Assembly (NCBI RefSeq): GCF_009905375.1
Contig: NC_133652.1
Span: 124,331,205-124,395,204, forward strand
Source of the DNA: Apium graveolens
Taxonomy: Eukaryota; Streptophyta; Magnoliopsida; Apiales; Apiaceae
Direction: 5' to 3'
Length of the DNA stretch: 64,000 nucleotides
Part shown: piece by piece, positions 43,537-54,022 of the stretch
How positions within the stretch are numbered: the stretch's first letter is position 1
Layout of the letters: the number at the start of each line of letters is the position of its first letter
The notes under the pieces: model-generated
Databases searched by the model: none
What the model was told of the DNA's origin: nothing
The model's input: the letters and a program-made list of their open reading frames with translations, nothing else
Translations under genes and position numbers: made by a program

Positions 43537-45190
43537 TTATAAGAAGTTCTCGGTCTTGTGGCCATGGGTCTCATGATAATCACACTGCCTATTGTAAGGC
43601 CTGCTCTCCGGAAGAATTTGCATTGGTTTCGGAGGATAATAGAAAGGCTTGTCTTTTACCTCTTTCAAGATTTCCTCCCGGGTCATGTTGAGAGGAGTCC
43701 AGTCCGGCTCCTGCTTCGGCTCCCGGGGTTGCTTCGCGGGTCCTGGATCGCTGTTTGACTCCTGCTTAGGACCAAGTTTCTGGAAAACTGGAGTAGTTTG
43801 TCTTTCTTGGCTTTGGTTGCTTTGCTTGAACTTCTTATCCTGATGGTAACCCCCTTTCAGTTGGTCATCAGTGTTTTTACTCCTGGACCCCCCATTCCGG
43901 GTCATCTTCATTGCCTGGAGCACATCTGTTTCCTTTATGAATCTGGCAGCCATGGAGTAAGCCGTTGCCTGACTTTGCGGCTCCTTATTGATTGGCTCCA
44001 CGATATATCTCTAATTATGCTCTGGGTCCAAGTTTCTCCTGAAAATGCTCAAAGCTTCTCTCTCATCCAAGCTCGAGACTTTGTTGATTGCTTCCTGGAA
44101 CCGGCGCATGTATGTAGAGAGGGACTCATTGTCATGCTGCCGGATTGTCTCCAGGTGACACATGTGCATTTCGTGCATTTTGTTTGCTCGAAATCTTCGA
44201 AGGAAGGAAGCGCAGAAATCCTTCCAACTATGGATGCTGCGGGAGGGGATCCTGCTAAACCATCTTTGGGCCCCTCCCTTAAGAGTTGAAGTAAAGAACC
44301 TTGATTTCATCAAGCCATTATAGTAATATATCTGCGCGATCTGCTCAAAGTAGTTCAGGTGCTCCTCCGGGTCTCCTAGACCATCAAAGGAGTCAAAGTT
44401 GTAGTGCTTCAAGTTCCGCTGCCGAGGAATGGCTTCCCAGGAGTGGCTGAAGGGAGTTAATGTTTCTCCAATTTCTACTCCTGAATCTCTGTCCATCTTT
44501 CTCTGTAATTCATAGATCATATCTTTCATGTCCTTTTGCTTTTCTTCTTCTTCATCATCAGAAATCAGCTCCGGAGTAGGGTCTCTCCGGGTTCTCTTGC
44601 TCCAGGACTTGACCAGTAGCTTCTCTTCTTGTAGCTGCATTCTCTTTTGGATCTTTAGCTCAAGCTTTGCTTCTTCCTCTTTCCTGATTTGCTCCCGCAC
44701 CTCTTCCAACTTTCTCTACTTAGCAGCTTCTGTTTCTTTTTTATTGCCTTGATCTTTTTTGCTTTTCTTTCCCTTAGCTCCAATTCGGTCAACGACAGAT
44801 CTCTTAGATTTCTGGGAGTCCTCGGACTCCTCCAGTTCCTCCTCAAGTTCGGCTTCTTCCTGGAGCCGGGTTTGCTCCTGCCTGTAGAGCCTGATTGCTT
44901 CTACCAGTTCATCACTTCTAAGGTTGGCCATGTGCTCTTCGGTCACCGGGACATTGGTGTATTTGTATTGGTTAAGCTCAATAAGGCTTCTGGCGTCCCT
45001 AGTGTTTACAATTCTCTCCACGACGGGAGTGTGTTGTAATAGTTGCTCCTGGAACACTTCAGCTCCTGCATCAAGGGCCTGGGAGTGGTCCAGCTCCTGG
45101 ACCTGAGCGCTAGCCAGATTGTCTCCCAGAAGTATGCTTTCCTGGTCTTGCCATTTCTCAACAATACCAACAACAACTAATAACAATATG
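43537..45190 (-). pseudogene. Tat Gag, broken by two in-frame TAGs
   Basis: Three stretches of one frame (45186-44716, 44709-44011, 44001-43537) are separated only by TAG codons. The N-terminus is Glu/Lys-rich coiled coil (RQEQTRLQEEAELEEEL). The capsid core has GLGDPEEHLNYFEQIAQIYY, LKGGAQRWFSRIPSRSIHSW and YMRRFQEAINKVSSLDEREA. The C-terminus has a Tat-type knuckle, CDYHETHGHKTENF, whose last Cys reads Phe. An ATG near 45160 (MARPGKH) lies in another frame and is probably the original start, so an early frameshift is likely. The element cannot make Gag. Confidence 0.88.
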
Positions 45191-45620
45191 CTATAGAAAG
45201 TATCGATCTAAGGTTGGTTTTTGAAAATTGCAAAAACTACCCAGAATAACAACAAACACCAACAAATAGCTTCCTGGGGCTAGTTTAAACAATTTTCTGG
45301 GACTACTCAATAATGTGGTAAAACAAACACTAGCAGGGTTGTAGAACACAAAGCAATATTTAAACTAGAGCAAAATCGGGGTTCTACAACGATCAAAACT
45401 AACAATAGCAAACACAAAGGTGGCTTAAATCAACAAAACGAGGCTCACACAAACATGGCCTAAAATTACGAGCGCACACAAATGTGGCTTAAATCAACAA
45501 CATTCATGCTTATGGAAGAGGTTGGTTGTATGGGTTCTTACTAGTTGAATAAAAGGACTCTTTCAAGAGCTTGCTGATGAAGGTGAATCCAGGGGCACCG
45601 AGACCCAAGGATAGAGAGCC
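45191..45620 (-). other. Tat 5' untranslated region
   Basis: About 430 bp lie between primer site and gag. There is no long open frame. The segment is A/C-rich on the plus strand, with repeated ACAAACA-type runs and several copies of AGTNNNGGCTTAAATCAACAA-like text (about 45420-45500). Confidence 0.6.
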
Positions 45621-45638
45621 CCTCCTTCTAGCACCAAA
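45621..45638 (-). other. Tat primer-binding site, tRNA-Asn-like
   Basis: The minus strand reads TTTGGTGCTAGAAGGAGG right after the LTR. TGGTGCTAGAAGGAG is complementary, with one mismatch, to what I recall of the 3' end of plant tRNA-Asn. The tRNA assignment is from memory. Confidence 0.65.
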
Positions 45639-45884
45639 TGATAACTCCTGGTAGCGGGGCCGCTCCTTCGACCCCGTTCCTGGATCCTTCGCCGCTGTGG
45701 GGGTGTAGATGTGGTGGGGTTCCTATAAAACAACACCGGAAGGGGGGTTTGGGTCCCGCGGTGCCTCCAGTGTGAGAGTAATAACTCGCTTTTGGGGAAG
45801 ATAAAGATAGATATGAATGCAGGGTGGCTATATGTGTATATGAGTGTGAGAGTGTTATTAACCCTAAAACCTTACCTTCTTGGG

Positions 45885-45898
45885 CTATTTATAGCCCA
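45885..45898 (-). promoter_or_regulatory. TATA box of the Tat 5' LTR
   Basis: TATAAATA on the minus strand sits inside the near-palindrome GGGCTATTTATAGCCC, upstream of gag in the right direction. The palindrome means a TATA-like sequence can be read from both strands. Confidence 0.5.
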
Positions 45899-46180
45899 AG
45901 GATAGGGTTTTTGGGTTGGTACCTTCAAATCGTAGCCATTGGTTCTGGGAGCGGAGGACACCTGGCTGGAGTGGATGTTTTATACGTGTCAGTGCGGGAC
46001 TGGCTGAGAAACGTTCTGAGGATCTTCTGACACGTGCCCTGATTATTCCCATGATTGATGTGTGACAGTTGTCCCCATCATGTGCTTGGGCCAGTGTTTC
46101 ACGTGCTGGGATTCATCAAGGTTGGGCTTGCGGGACTGAGCCAACCAGGACTGGTCCAGCCATGACTGGTAGTGTGCAGG

Positions 46181-46320
46181 ACTAGTACTTCCAAGAGCTG
46201 TGTGGAGTTAAGAGTCCCGGACTAGTCCTTCCAGGAGCTGTATGGAGTTAGGAGTCTGGGACTAGTCCTTTCAGGAGCTATATAGAGTTAGGAGTTCGGG
46301 GTTAGGCCCTGCAGGAGCTA
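46181..46320. repeat. 40-bp tandem repeat in U3 of the Tat LTR
   Basis: ACTAGTNCTT recurs at 46181, 46221 and 46261, with a degenerate fourth unit. Each unit reads roughly ACTAGTCCTTCCAGGAGCTG followed by a TATGGAGTTAGGAGTC-like part. At the outer end of U3 these are candidate enhancer repeats; 14347-14424 carries the matching last part. Confidence 0.85.
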
Positions 46321-46332
46321 TATGTCCTATCA

Positions 46333-47022
46333 GGAAGATGAAATGTTGATGGATAATGAGAAGACAGGTTGTTTTGGATCGTAGAGACGACATGAACAAT
46401 TGGGGGAAACAAATTGGAGGCTCTAAGAAAAATGAAGAAAGTTGTTATATGCAGACCACAAATTGAAAAACACCAGGCTCGGCACAGTTGGAAAGGCCTT
46501 GCTAATGGAAAGTCTTCGTGCTAAAAAATCATAAAGGGGAGATTCAATCAGAAACTGAAACAAAAGCTTTGAGGTAAGAATGTGCAACAGTGAAGAAAGC
46601 AAAGAATGAAGCATTAGGTTATGGTTAATGTGTGAGATGTGCATAATGATTAATGACAAAAGAAAATGAACACGTGAAGATGAAAGAGCTCCAACTGAGA
46701 AAAGCGAGAAGAGTCGAAGAACATGGATTGATGGTGACACTCGGATCATAGGCCAGTTGTGGGAGTTCTCGCTGTATCGGAATCTGATAACAAATTTACA
46801 GAAAGGAAGAGAGGCAACCGATTTCATTTTAAGGATGAAGATTGTAAAAAAAACTGTAGAAGAACACCGGAAAGAGATTGTTAATCATATAAAGACCAAG
46901 TTATATGGTTGGGGGTTAAAACTTAAAAAGATGAATTAATTGGAAAAAGAAAGAATGGATAAAAGGCTTGAGGAATCTTGTATGAAGCTACAACTTTAAT
47001 CTAAAACGGATGACCCTTGAAA
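46333..47022. other. Unassigned flank right of the Tat element
   Basis: The plus strand has stop-broken Lys/Glu-rich reading frames (for example 46757-46939) that could be a decayed coding fragment. I recognise no protein and no repeat ends. Confidence 0.4.
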
Positions 47023-47143
47023 TCTCTTCTATATAATAGGAGAACAAGGAGATAATATTCATGATATTCATGAGATTAAAAAGTCTCATTGAAAAGACTA
47101 AATTACCCCTATTTTTAATATTTATATAAAAGATGTTGTTTGT

Positions 47144-47205
47144 GGGAATCGAACTCGAGATATTTCATCCACCTATACAACCTCATACCACTACACCATA
47201 TTGTC
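47144..47205 (-). repeat. tRNA-derived SINE-like sequence with A and B boxes
   Basis: On the minus strand TGGTGTAGTGG (47188-47198) matches the Pol III A box and GAGTTCGATTCCC (47144-47156) the B box. From A-box start to B-box end is 55 bases, as in a tRNA (positions 8-62). The acceptor arms do not pair, so it is not a tRNA gene. The SINE's other end is not defined. Confidence 0.5.
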
Positions 47206-49115
47206 ACATGTGCTTTTTGGCATACACATAATATGTAAGTGTGCTAAATAAATATTGTATTTAACTTTAAAGATAGTTACTTGAATTCCGCAAAGAAAAG
47301 GATAGTTACTTGAATATTTATACAGTTAATTTTAAAAAATTGAATTCCAGATATAAAATTAGGAGTAGTACATAAATGGATTGTTATCTTATTTATTAAT
47401 CATTTTTTAGTTTAAAAATATATTTTATATATTTTTAACATATTTTTTTATTATAAAAAGTAATTAAAATGTACATAAATAATTTTTTTAAAAAAATTGA
47501 AAATAGAGTAGCTTATATATAAATAATCTATATTGGTATTACATATTTAGATAAGTTCGAATTATAATGAGTCAATGCATTTTAGTTTATTTGGAATTTG
47601 AAATCAGAACTTGGCCTATTGTTCAAAAAATACTCGAAAGTTGACTACATGACCCGACCGAAAAACATCGTCACATTCTACGTTTAGTAAATTTAAATTA
47701 CAAGATCAGCGAGAATATCTTACCAATAATGTGAATTTTTTTAATATCTTATATTAATATAAATTAATGTGTTTGAGGTCTTTATAGAATCAAGTCAATT
47801 GATTATTTATATTAAAATTACTAACTTCAATGGTAGCGCATTATTATTTTTGGGATTTGTCCAGATTTTAAGAATATTCGAAATTCGATATGAGATTTGT
47901 TAAAACTACGATAAGATATTAAATCGATTTATTTTTCATTTTTCACTTTAAAAAACTAGGTTTTTAAAAAGAATTCTTTTAGATAAGCAATATTCATTGA
48001 TCAAGATAATATTGTATAAATATTTTGAACTATTTTAATATTTTGAATTATTCAAATAATAGTTATATCTATACTAGATTGTAGGATTTGATTCAATACA
48101 TTTTATATTATTTAAAGAAAAAATATATATTGTTCAATAATTTGAAAGAATTAACCAGTTCAACTGATATTTATAAAACTTTATCGAATTGAAAAATATT
48201 TAATTTTAGGAGAATAGTATATAATGTTATCAAATTATTATATGAAGAAATATTATAGTCGTAATGAAAGAAACTTAAAAACGGTTTAAATAACGCTATA
48301 ATTACAATTTTTCCTCCGAATTGTTGAAAAAATCATGAATATCAATAATAAGTCTTAAAATATATATAATTTATTTTTATGTTACAACCATGATTGATAC
48401 TCGGTTGTGTAAAAAATAGATATGGATTGTTTGTTAGTGATAATACGAATACCATATATAAATTATAGCACTTTATTGCATAATTTTAATTTTTGAATAA
48501 TTATAAATGCATGTTATGTTAATAATCAATTGTCTCACTAGATATTAATAATGATTATACATGTGCATAAATCAAATATTTAGCATATAAATAATTGAAA
48601 CCATCATAATTTACTAAAAAATGCAACATACAATAATTTACATGATAACACACACATACATATAACATAATCTTACTTTGTTAACAGTGGTGTAAATAAA
48701 AAACTAACATTTTCCCGTACATATATAAGTTGAATTTCAAAAACTAATATTTTTCATTAAAATCAACTTTAATATTAACAGTAATGTAAATTTTACATTA
48801 TTGTATATTATGATTGCAAGTCATTCTAACTTCATTTATGCATTTTTTATCTTTCTAAATTGAGTAAGTTAATTGTAAGTTAGCAGTGAACTCAGTAATA
48901 ATATAGATAAGTACATATAGCTTATTTAAATAAAATTTAAATTTTTTGGTCAACTCTGTATTCAACATATATGTTAATTTTTAGTTTTTTATTTGTAAAC
49001 ATATTAACTACTTTCTACAGATCAAGTTTTATCGTTTCATTTTAAACGTACACTGACTACTGACTACCCTGTTTATATTCATTTATTAAATTCAAATTAT
49101 ACAACACAAACAAGA

Positions 49116-49139
49116 ATATATATATATATATATATATAT
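49116..49139. repeat. TA microsatellite
   Basis: About twelve uninterrupted TA units. Confidence 0.9.
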
Positions 49140-49273
49140 TTTGTTTAATGAGCTATATAAGAAACGTTGTGTAATTTGGTAATGTCTTGTATAAAAACAC
49201 GTTGATAAACAATCCATTTGTATTTGATATACGTTAGACATTGTACAGCATTTACAAATAAGAAAACAACTAA

Positions 49274-49614
49274 GAGCAACTCCAACAATCTCCTTGCATT
49301 TTTAATACAAATAATATAAATAAATGAGCTCCTAATTATTTGGAAGCCAAAATCAAATAATTTCTCCAACAATTCTCCTTAAACTCACTCTCTATCTATC
49401 TTTTTACTCATTAAAGTCATTTATGTTAAATAGACGGGTAAGAAAAATATAATATAATAATAGTTGAGGAGGTGGTATTCACTCCTAAAAGTGAGGAAGC
49501 ATTTGAAACTCCTAATATTATAGGGAGATAGAGAACTTGTTGGAGAGATATTTTATCTCCAATTTTTCAAAATTTTATTTAAGAGCCTATATAAAGATAG
49601 TATTAGAGTTGCTC
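49274..49614. mobile_element. MITE, 341 bp, PIF/Harbinger (Tourist)-type
   Basis: Terminal inverted repeats GAGCAACTCCAA / TTAGAGTTGCTC (11 of 12 pair) are flanked by TAA on both sides (49271-49273 and 49615-49617). A 3-bp TWA duplication is typical of PIF/Harbinger. It has no coding capacity and sits about 60 bp from the right end of the candidate Helitron. Confidence 0.75.
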
Positions 49615-49676
49615 TAAAACATTATAATTGAAATTTCTAGAAAATGACCCGTGACTCGCACAGATTATTATGCTAG

Positions 49677-50097
49677 TATAAATAAAGGAAGAACAAAGAT
49701 TAACGCATCCCACTGAGATAAAAATATAAAATATATTTCCATTATAAGGTTTCGGATAGGCGAAAGAAGAATTAAATGCGGGACCAAAACGGATGTTGTC
49801 CAAGGGAGAGAAAGTATGTGGCTTGAGAAGTTGAGATGGTATATTATAACTACTTTGAAAAACTTTTTTGCTCTACATCTCCCTCTCCTAAACATATAAT
49901 AGATGTCACTTGACGGACGCTCAACTCTTATTCATTACATATTTTGGCCAATTATAGAAAATGAGGTTATTGTAATGTTTGTTTGGAAATTTTAAATGAA
50001 AATGCTCCATTTAATTGCTCAAGTGAGACGTTGGTAAACTTAATTCCCAAAATTGATAAACAGAGAATTATATGCCTATAAGCTTATGTAACGCCAT
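49677..50097. other. AT-rich gap, nothing recognised
   Basis: About 420 bp between the candidate Helitron and the next MITE, with no gene, repeat ends or RNA gene that I can support. Confidence 0.5.
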
Positions 50098-50100
50098 TTA

Positions 50101-50983
50101 GAGCATCTTCAACCATAGAACCTAAAACTGTTAGCTAAAATAATTTTAGCTAAAATTTTATTGAATATTTAAATACTTTATTTCAATGGTAATAGCTATA
50201 ATCATTAGCTATATTCAATTTTTTTTATTAAATTCAAATATATATTAGTGAAAATAAAATTATAATATTTAATAAAATATATTTAATGCTAATGGTAGAA
50301 CATTTTTATATTTATGTCAATATTTTAAAGTAAAATTTATAAAATAAAAATAGATATTTATTAAGATTGATTGAAAATATAATAACATAATTAAAAATAA
50401 ATGAAAAAACAAAAATTACTAAATATAAATAAAATATATGATGAACTAAAATACATCTTTTATATAATTTTTTTTATAAATTTAGTTAAAAATAAAATAA
50501 CATTTTTATACTTAACATTACATAATATTTATTATGTTCTAAATAAAAATATAAATAATGCATCTATACATATAATAAAATAATGATGAACATATATAAA
50601 TAATTTTTATATTTTTATATTATATAATATATACATATACACACCTACTTATCGACTAGTTGTACAAACCTATTTTCCCATACCATTAACATTACATAAA
50701 AATAAAAATAGTAACACAAAAAGATATCTACTATCTATGATTTCAATGGTTGATGAAAAAAGAGTTAGATACATATATCTAGGGCTTGACGAAATTAAGA
50801 AAAATAAGGTTAAAAATGACGTGGAATAATATAGAGGATCAATAAATATAGAAGATTAAAACCGGATAGCTATAATTTTACCTAACAGATAGCTAGCTTT
50901 GGAGTGACCTAAAATCAACACAATAGCTAAAATAAGTGACACATTGCAAATATACCGTTAGATGACTACGGTTGGAGATGTTC
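50101..50983. mobile_element. MITE-like element, 883 bp, PIF/Harbinger-type
   Basis: Ends GAGCATCTTCAACCATAG and, inverted, GAACATCTCCAACCGTAG (15 of 18 match). TTA flanks both sides (50098-50100 and 50984-50986). The interior is extremely AT-rich, with TAGCTAAAAT-type motifs near both ends and no transposase. Confidence 0.72.
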
Positions 50984-50986
50984 TTA

Positions 50987-51940
50987 TAAGTTTGTTCTTT
51001 AATGTTTGGTTACAAGACTACGTGTGTCTTTGAATGTGGTCGTATCGGCAAATCAGAGCTCCTGTTTTGGAGGAAGATTGATTCAGGATAATGCTATTGC
51101 CGGGTTTTAAAGGATATTTACCTAGAATTTTGAATAAAACACGATTTACACGGGATAAAATAACAAAAAAATTTAGTGTTTGTATTTTCCTTTATAGCCC
51201 ACGACACGAAAATACACGAAAATAAAAGTATACAACTGAATGAGATTTAGTGTCAGTTTTGTGTTTTCCCTTCTAGTACACGACACGACACTAAATATAC
51301 GACATAAATAAATATTATAATTAAATATTAATATTTATAATAATTATATGTATATTAATATTTATTTTTTAAATAATTACTTAATTTTATAATATGTATA
51401 TAAATGTGATTTAAATATATATTTTTAATATATTTGGTAAAGTTTTACATAGAAAATTTAAATTATATTTTTTTATATTTATTTTTGTATTTAATATTAA
51501 TATTGATTTTACACGAAAAACACAACACAACACGAACACGAAAATACACGAATTTTAAACATGTCGGTTTTGTGTTTGACCTCTAAGTACACGAAACACA
51601 AAAATACACGAAATATACGAACAAATTGTTGTACGAAGACAAATAGGTTCCGGAACTGAAGAAAAATTGCAATTAAACTCGATATGACGAAGACATATGA
51701 CATGTTTGAGTTGAATTTGAGGTATACGGAGGGAATGGATTGATAAATTAATAAAGTCTGGCAAAAGTGTAATGTTTTCATTCTTGATTAATGTTGAGGT
51801 CCCTAGTAAATATGATACACCTCAAGACTCAAGAGGATGTGATTCGCTTTCCCCGTTCTTATTACTTTTTTGTACTGAAGTTGTCTCTTTTCTTTTAATT
51901 AAGCGGCGATGGAGAAAAAATTAAATAGGCTGAAATTTCG
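50987..51940. other. AT-rich stretch with repeated ACACGA motifs
   Basis: Between about 51170 and 51620 the segment GTACACGANACACGAAAATACACGA recurs in three imperfect forms (about 51195-51230, 51275-51305, 51585-51625), each after a TTTGTGTTTTCC-like stretch. I could not find terminal repeats or a duplication. No gene. Confidence 0.5.
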
Positions 51941-51949
51941 TAAAAGCAA

Positions 51950-53106
51950 GGGAAAATGGATTTTTTCGTCACCTAACTCATCGTATTTTTAGAAACTTAC
52001 CATTCAATTATTATTTTTATTCTTTTGTTCACTGATGTTAGGTTCATATTTGTTTTTAGTCACTAACGTTAGGTTCGGATTTGATTATTAGCATTATGTC
52101 AATTTTTTTTAGCATTATTAAAATAGTGATAGTCTGTAATATTTTAATGATTCGATATATGTCTATATTTTTATATATAGTGCTCCATATGTCTCCCTAG
52201 ACGTTTATCTTGGTGATGAGAGTTTGACAAGCATTTTAAGACTCATAAAAGATGTAGTTTCATGAATTATTTTTAAATTTTTTTTTTCTGAATAATAATT
52301 TAACATTTAAATTTTATATACAGAAAAATCTTAAAAATAAGTTATAAAACTATGTTTGTAAGAAAAATATTTTGTGAGAATTGTTTGATTTCATACCAAA
52401 TTCACATTATTACAACATTATTCTATTTTTGTGTTTATATATATGCTTGTTTCACAATTCTATTAGAGTGGATGGGTTTATAGTTTTGATTTTGGGTCGG
52501 AAAGAGTTGCATGAAGGAGTTGTGATTAATGATTTTATTTGATTTTTGAAAGTGTCGTTTGGTAAAATATTGATATGTAATTTTTTAATGTTTTTAGTAC
52601 TTTATGATCAGTTTGCTAATTTGATTATATTGAATTTTTTATTATTTATTTCCCAATAATTTTAGTACGGATTGGGATGCCTCTTCCTAATAAATTTGGT
52701 TTTGAGCTTAGTACCCCATCTAAAAAGTAACTGATGTATATGAACTGATTCTATGCGTTTGTTTACAATGTATATACATTTGTTATGATCAGATGCATAT
52801 TATGCGTCCTTCCTATAAGATAACATATAATTCAAACATTATATGACTCCTTCATATGCATCTAGTGAATTCAGACATATATAAGCTTTCTTATAAGACA
52901 CATATGACACTTTTTGTACTGGTTATCACTATATTTTAATAATACTATAGAAATTTGAAAAAATACTACTAATCAAATCCAAACCTAACGTTAGTGACTA
53001 AAAAAAATCTGAACCTAACATTAGTGAGTAAAACAAAAAAACTTATAGTTGAGTGGTAAGTTTCTAAACACACAATAAGTTGGGTGACGAAAAAATTCAT
53101 TTTCCC
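51950..53106. mobile_element. MULE-type non-autonomous element, 1157 bp, long inverted repeats
   Basis: About 190 bp at each end are inverted repeats of one another (start GGGAAAATG, then ATTTTTTCGTCACC), roughly 85% alike by eye. The 9-mer TAAAAGCAA lies on both sides (51941-51949 and 53107-53115). Long repeats plus a 9-bp duplication indicate Mutator-like elements. The middle (about 52140-52915) has no recognisable transposase. Confidence 0.82.
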
Positions 53107-53115
53107 TAAAAGCAA

Positions 53116-53529
53116 AGTATTAGTTTCACATCTTTTTTTGGTTGATTATAGCCTGGTATTGATGGAAGCGGTGGAATGTAACAATATTAAGAAAATTGTA
53201 AATCGATAGTCTAAAGTTTCACGACAGTGGAGTCATAATTGTATGCAAGAAAATTTGTTGAAAGAATGATGTGTTTAAATTTATCAAAGAAAAAGTGTGA
53301 AATAGACTCTGTTGTGATATTATTTGTGATAAAATATAGGTAAATATGAAATTTGGAGAAGCCAATGATATTCAGAATTATGTGCAGTAACTTATACTAC
53401 ATACAAGACCTAATTGATAGGCAAATCTACCAAAAAAATAGCAAACGATATCTTACCTAAAAAATTGCTAATAAACTAATCTAGAATGAAAAACTATTAT
53501 ATTGAAACACTGCAATTTCAGTGTTCAAC
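53116..53529. other. Unassigned, possibly decayed 3' end of the copia element
   Basis: This lies directly downstream of the copia RNase H tail on the minus strand, so it may be 3' non-coding or LTR sequence, but no second copy is in the window to prove it. Confidence 0.35.
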
Positions 53530-54022
53530 TAAAACACAACAACATTTAAGTCATAAAAATCAACACTCCTCCTTGACTTTATTGCTGCAGATCCCAAACT
53601 TCTGCCTTAGATATTCAAATCTTGCTTTAGGAAAGGGTTTTTTTGAAAATCAGCAAGCCGACTGTTCGTCTTGCAATAAATCAACTTTACTTCTCCTTGC
53701 TTTTGCAACTCTCTAAGAAAATATAACTTTATCTTAAAATGCTTTGTCTTCCCATGAAACACTGGATCATTAGCAATTGCAATTGCAGCTTGATTATCAA
53801 CAAGAATCAGTGTGCTATCTTCCTGCTCCATATGCAAATCAGTCATAAGTTTCCTGAGCCAAAGAGCTTGATTTGCTACTGAAATAACTGCTACATATTC
53901 GGCCTCAGCGGTTGATTGTGCGATGATCTCTTGCTTCCTTGAACACTATGAAAAAACTCCAGAACCAAAACTGAAACAGTATCCAGATGTGCTTCTTATG
54001 TCATCAACACTACCAGCCCAGT
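53530..54022 (-). pseudogene. Copia RNase H fragment, truncated by an LTR insertion
   Basis: The minus strand reads WAGSVDDIRSTSGYCFSFGS, a TAG, then IIAQSTAEAEYVAV, LILVDNQAAIAIANDP and VFHGKTKHFKIKLYFLRE, with the C-terminal YCKTNSRLADFQKNPF. This is the end of a Ty1/copia polyprotein. The catalytic Glu (AEAEY) and Asp (VDNQ) are present; the first Asp would lie just at the break. A stop precedes the normal end, which continues out of frame (SIKSRRSVDFYD-like). The right side is cut at 54023 by the LTR. It differs from the SIRE array and is an unrelated, older copy. Confidence 0.88.

Larger units (their letters stand above)
14347..46332 (-). mobile_element. Ty3/gypsy Tat-lineage element, decayed, carrying nested insertions
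   Basis: On the minus strand the order is 5' LTR (45639-46332), primer site, gag, protease, RT, RNase H, a second RNase H, integrase, tandem repeats, an antisense ORF, polypurine tract and a 78-bp stub of the 3' LTR (14347-14424). A second RNase H after the normal one and an antisense ORF near the 3' end are hallmarks of the Tat clade. Without the 19.8-kb copia array the visible part is about 12.2 kb. Every coding region has stops or frameshifts, so it is dead. The missing part of the 3' LTR should lie left of the chromovirus, outside the window. Confidence 0.9.
45639..46332 (-). repeat. Tat 5' LTR, 694 bp
   Basis: It begins TGATAACTCC and ends CCTATCA on the plus strand, beside the primer site. 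Its last 78 bp match the 3' LTR stub. It is GC-richer than its surroundings and rich in GGACTAGTCC-type motifs, also common in the element's 3' repeats. Confidence 0.9.
47023..49676 (+). mobile_element. Candidate Helitron, non-autonomous
   Basis: The left end TCTCTTCTATATAATAGG resembles plant Helitron 5' ends. The right end is GACCCGTGACTCGCACAG, a degenerate form of the usual terminal hairpin, followed by ATTATTATGCTAG. The element would lie between A (47022) and T (49677), the normal A/T target, with no duplication. No Rep/helicase protein is present. It contains the SINE-like sequence and a 341-bp MITE. The weak 3' hairpin keeps confidence moderate. Confidence 0.45.

Noticed and set aside
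46423..46939. A host gene fragment right of the Tat LTR
   Set aside because: The reading frames are short and broken and I could not match them to any family; left as unassigned.
47144..47205. A functional tRNA gene
   Set aside because: A and B boxes are present, but acceptor, D and anticodon stems do not pair.
53486..53716. Plus-strand 76-residue frame
   Set aside because: It is antisense to the copia RNase H fragment.
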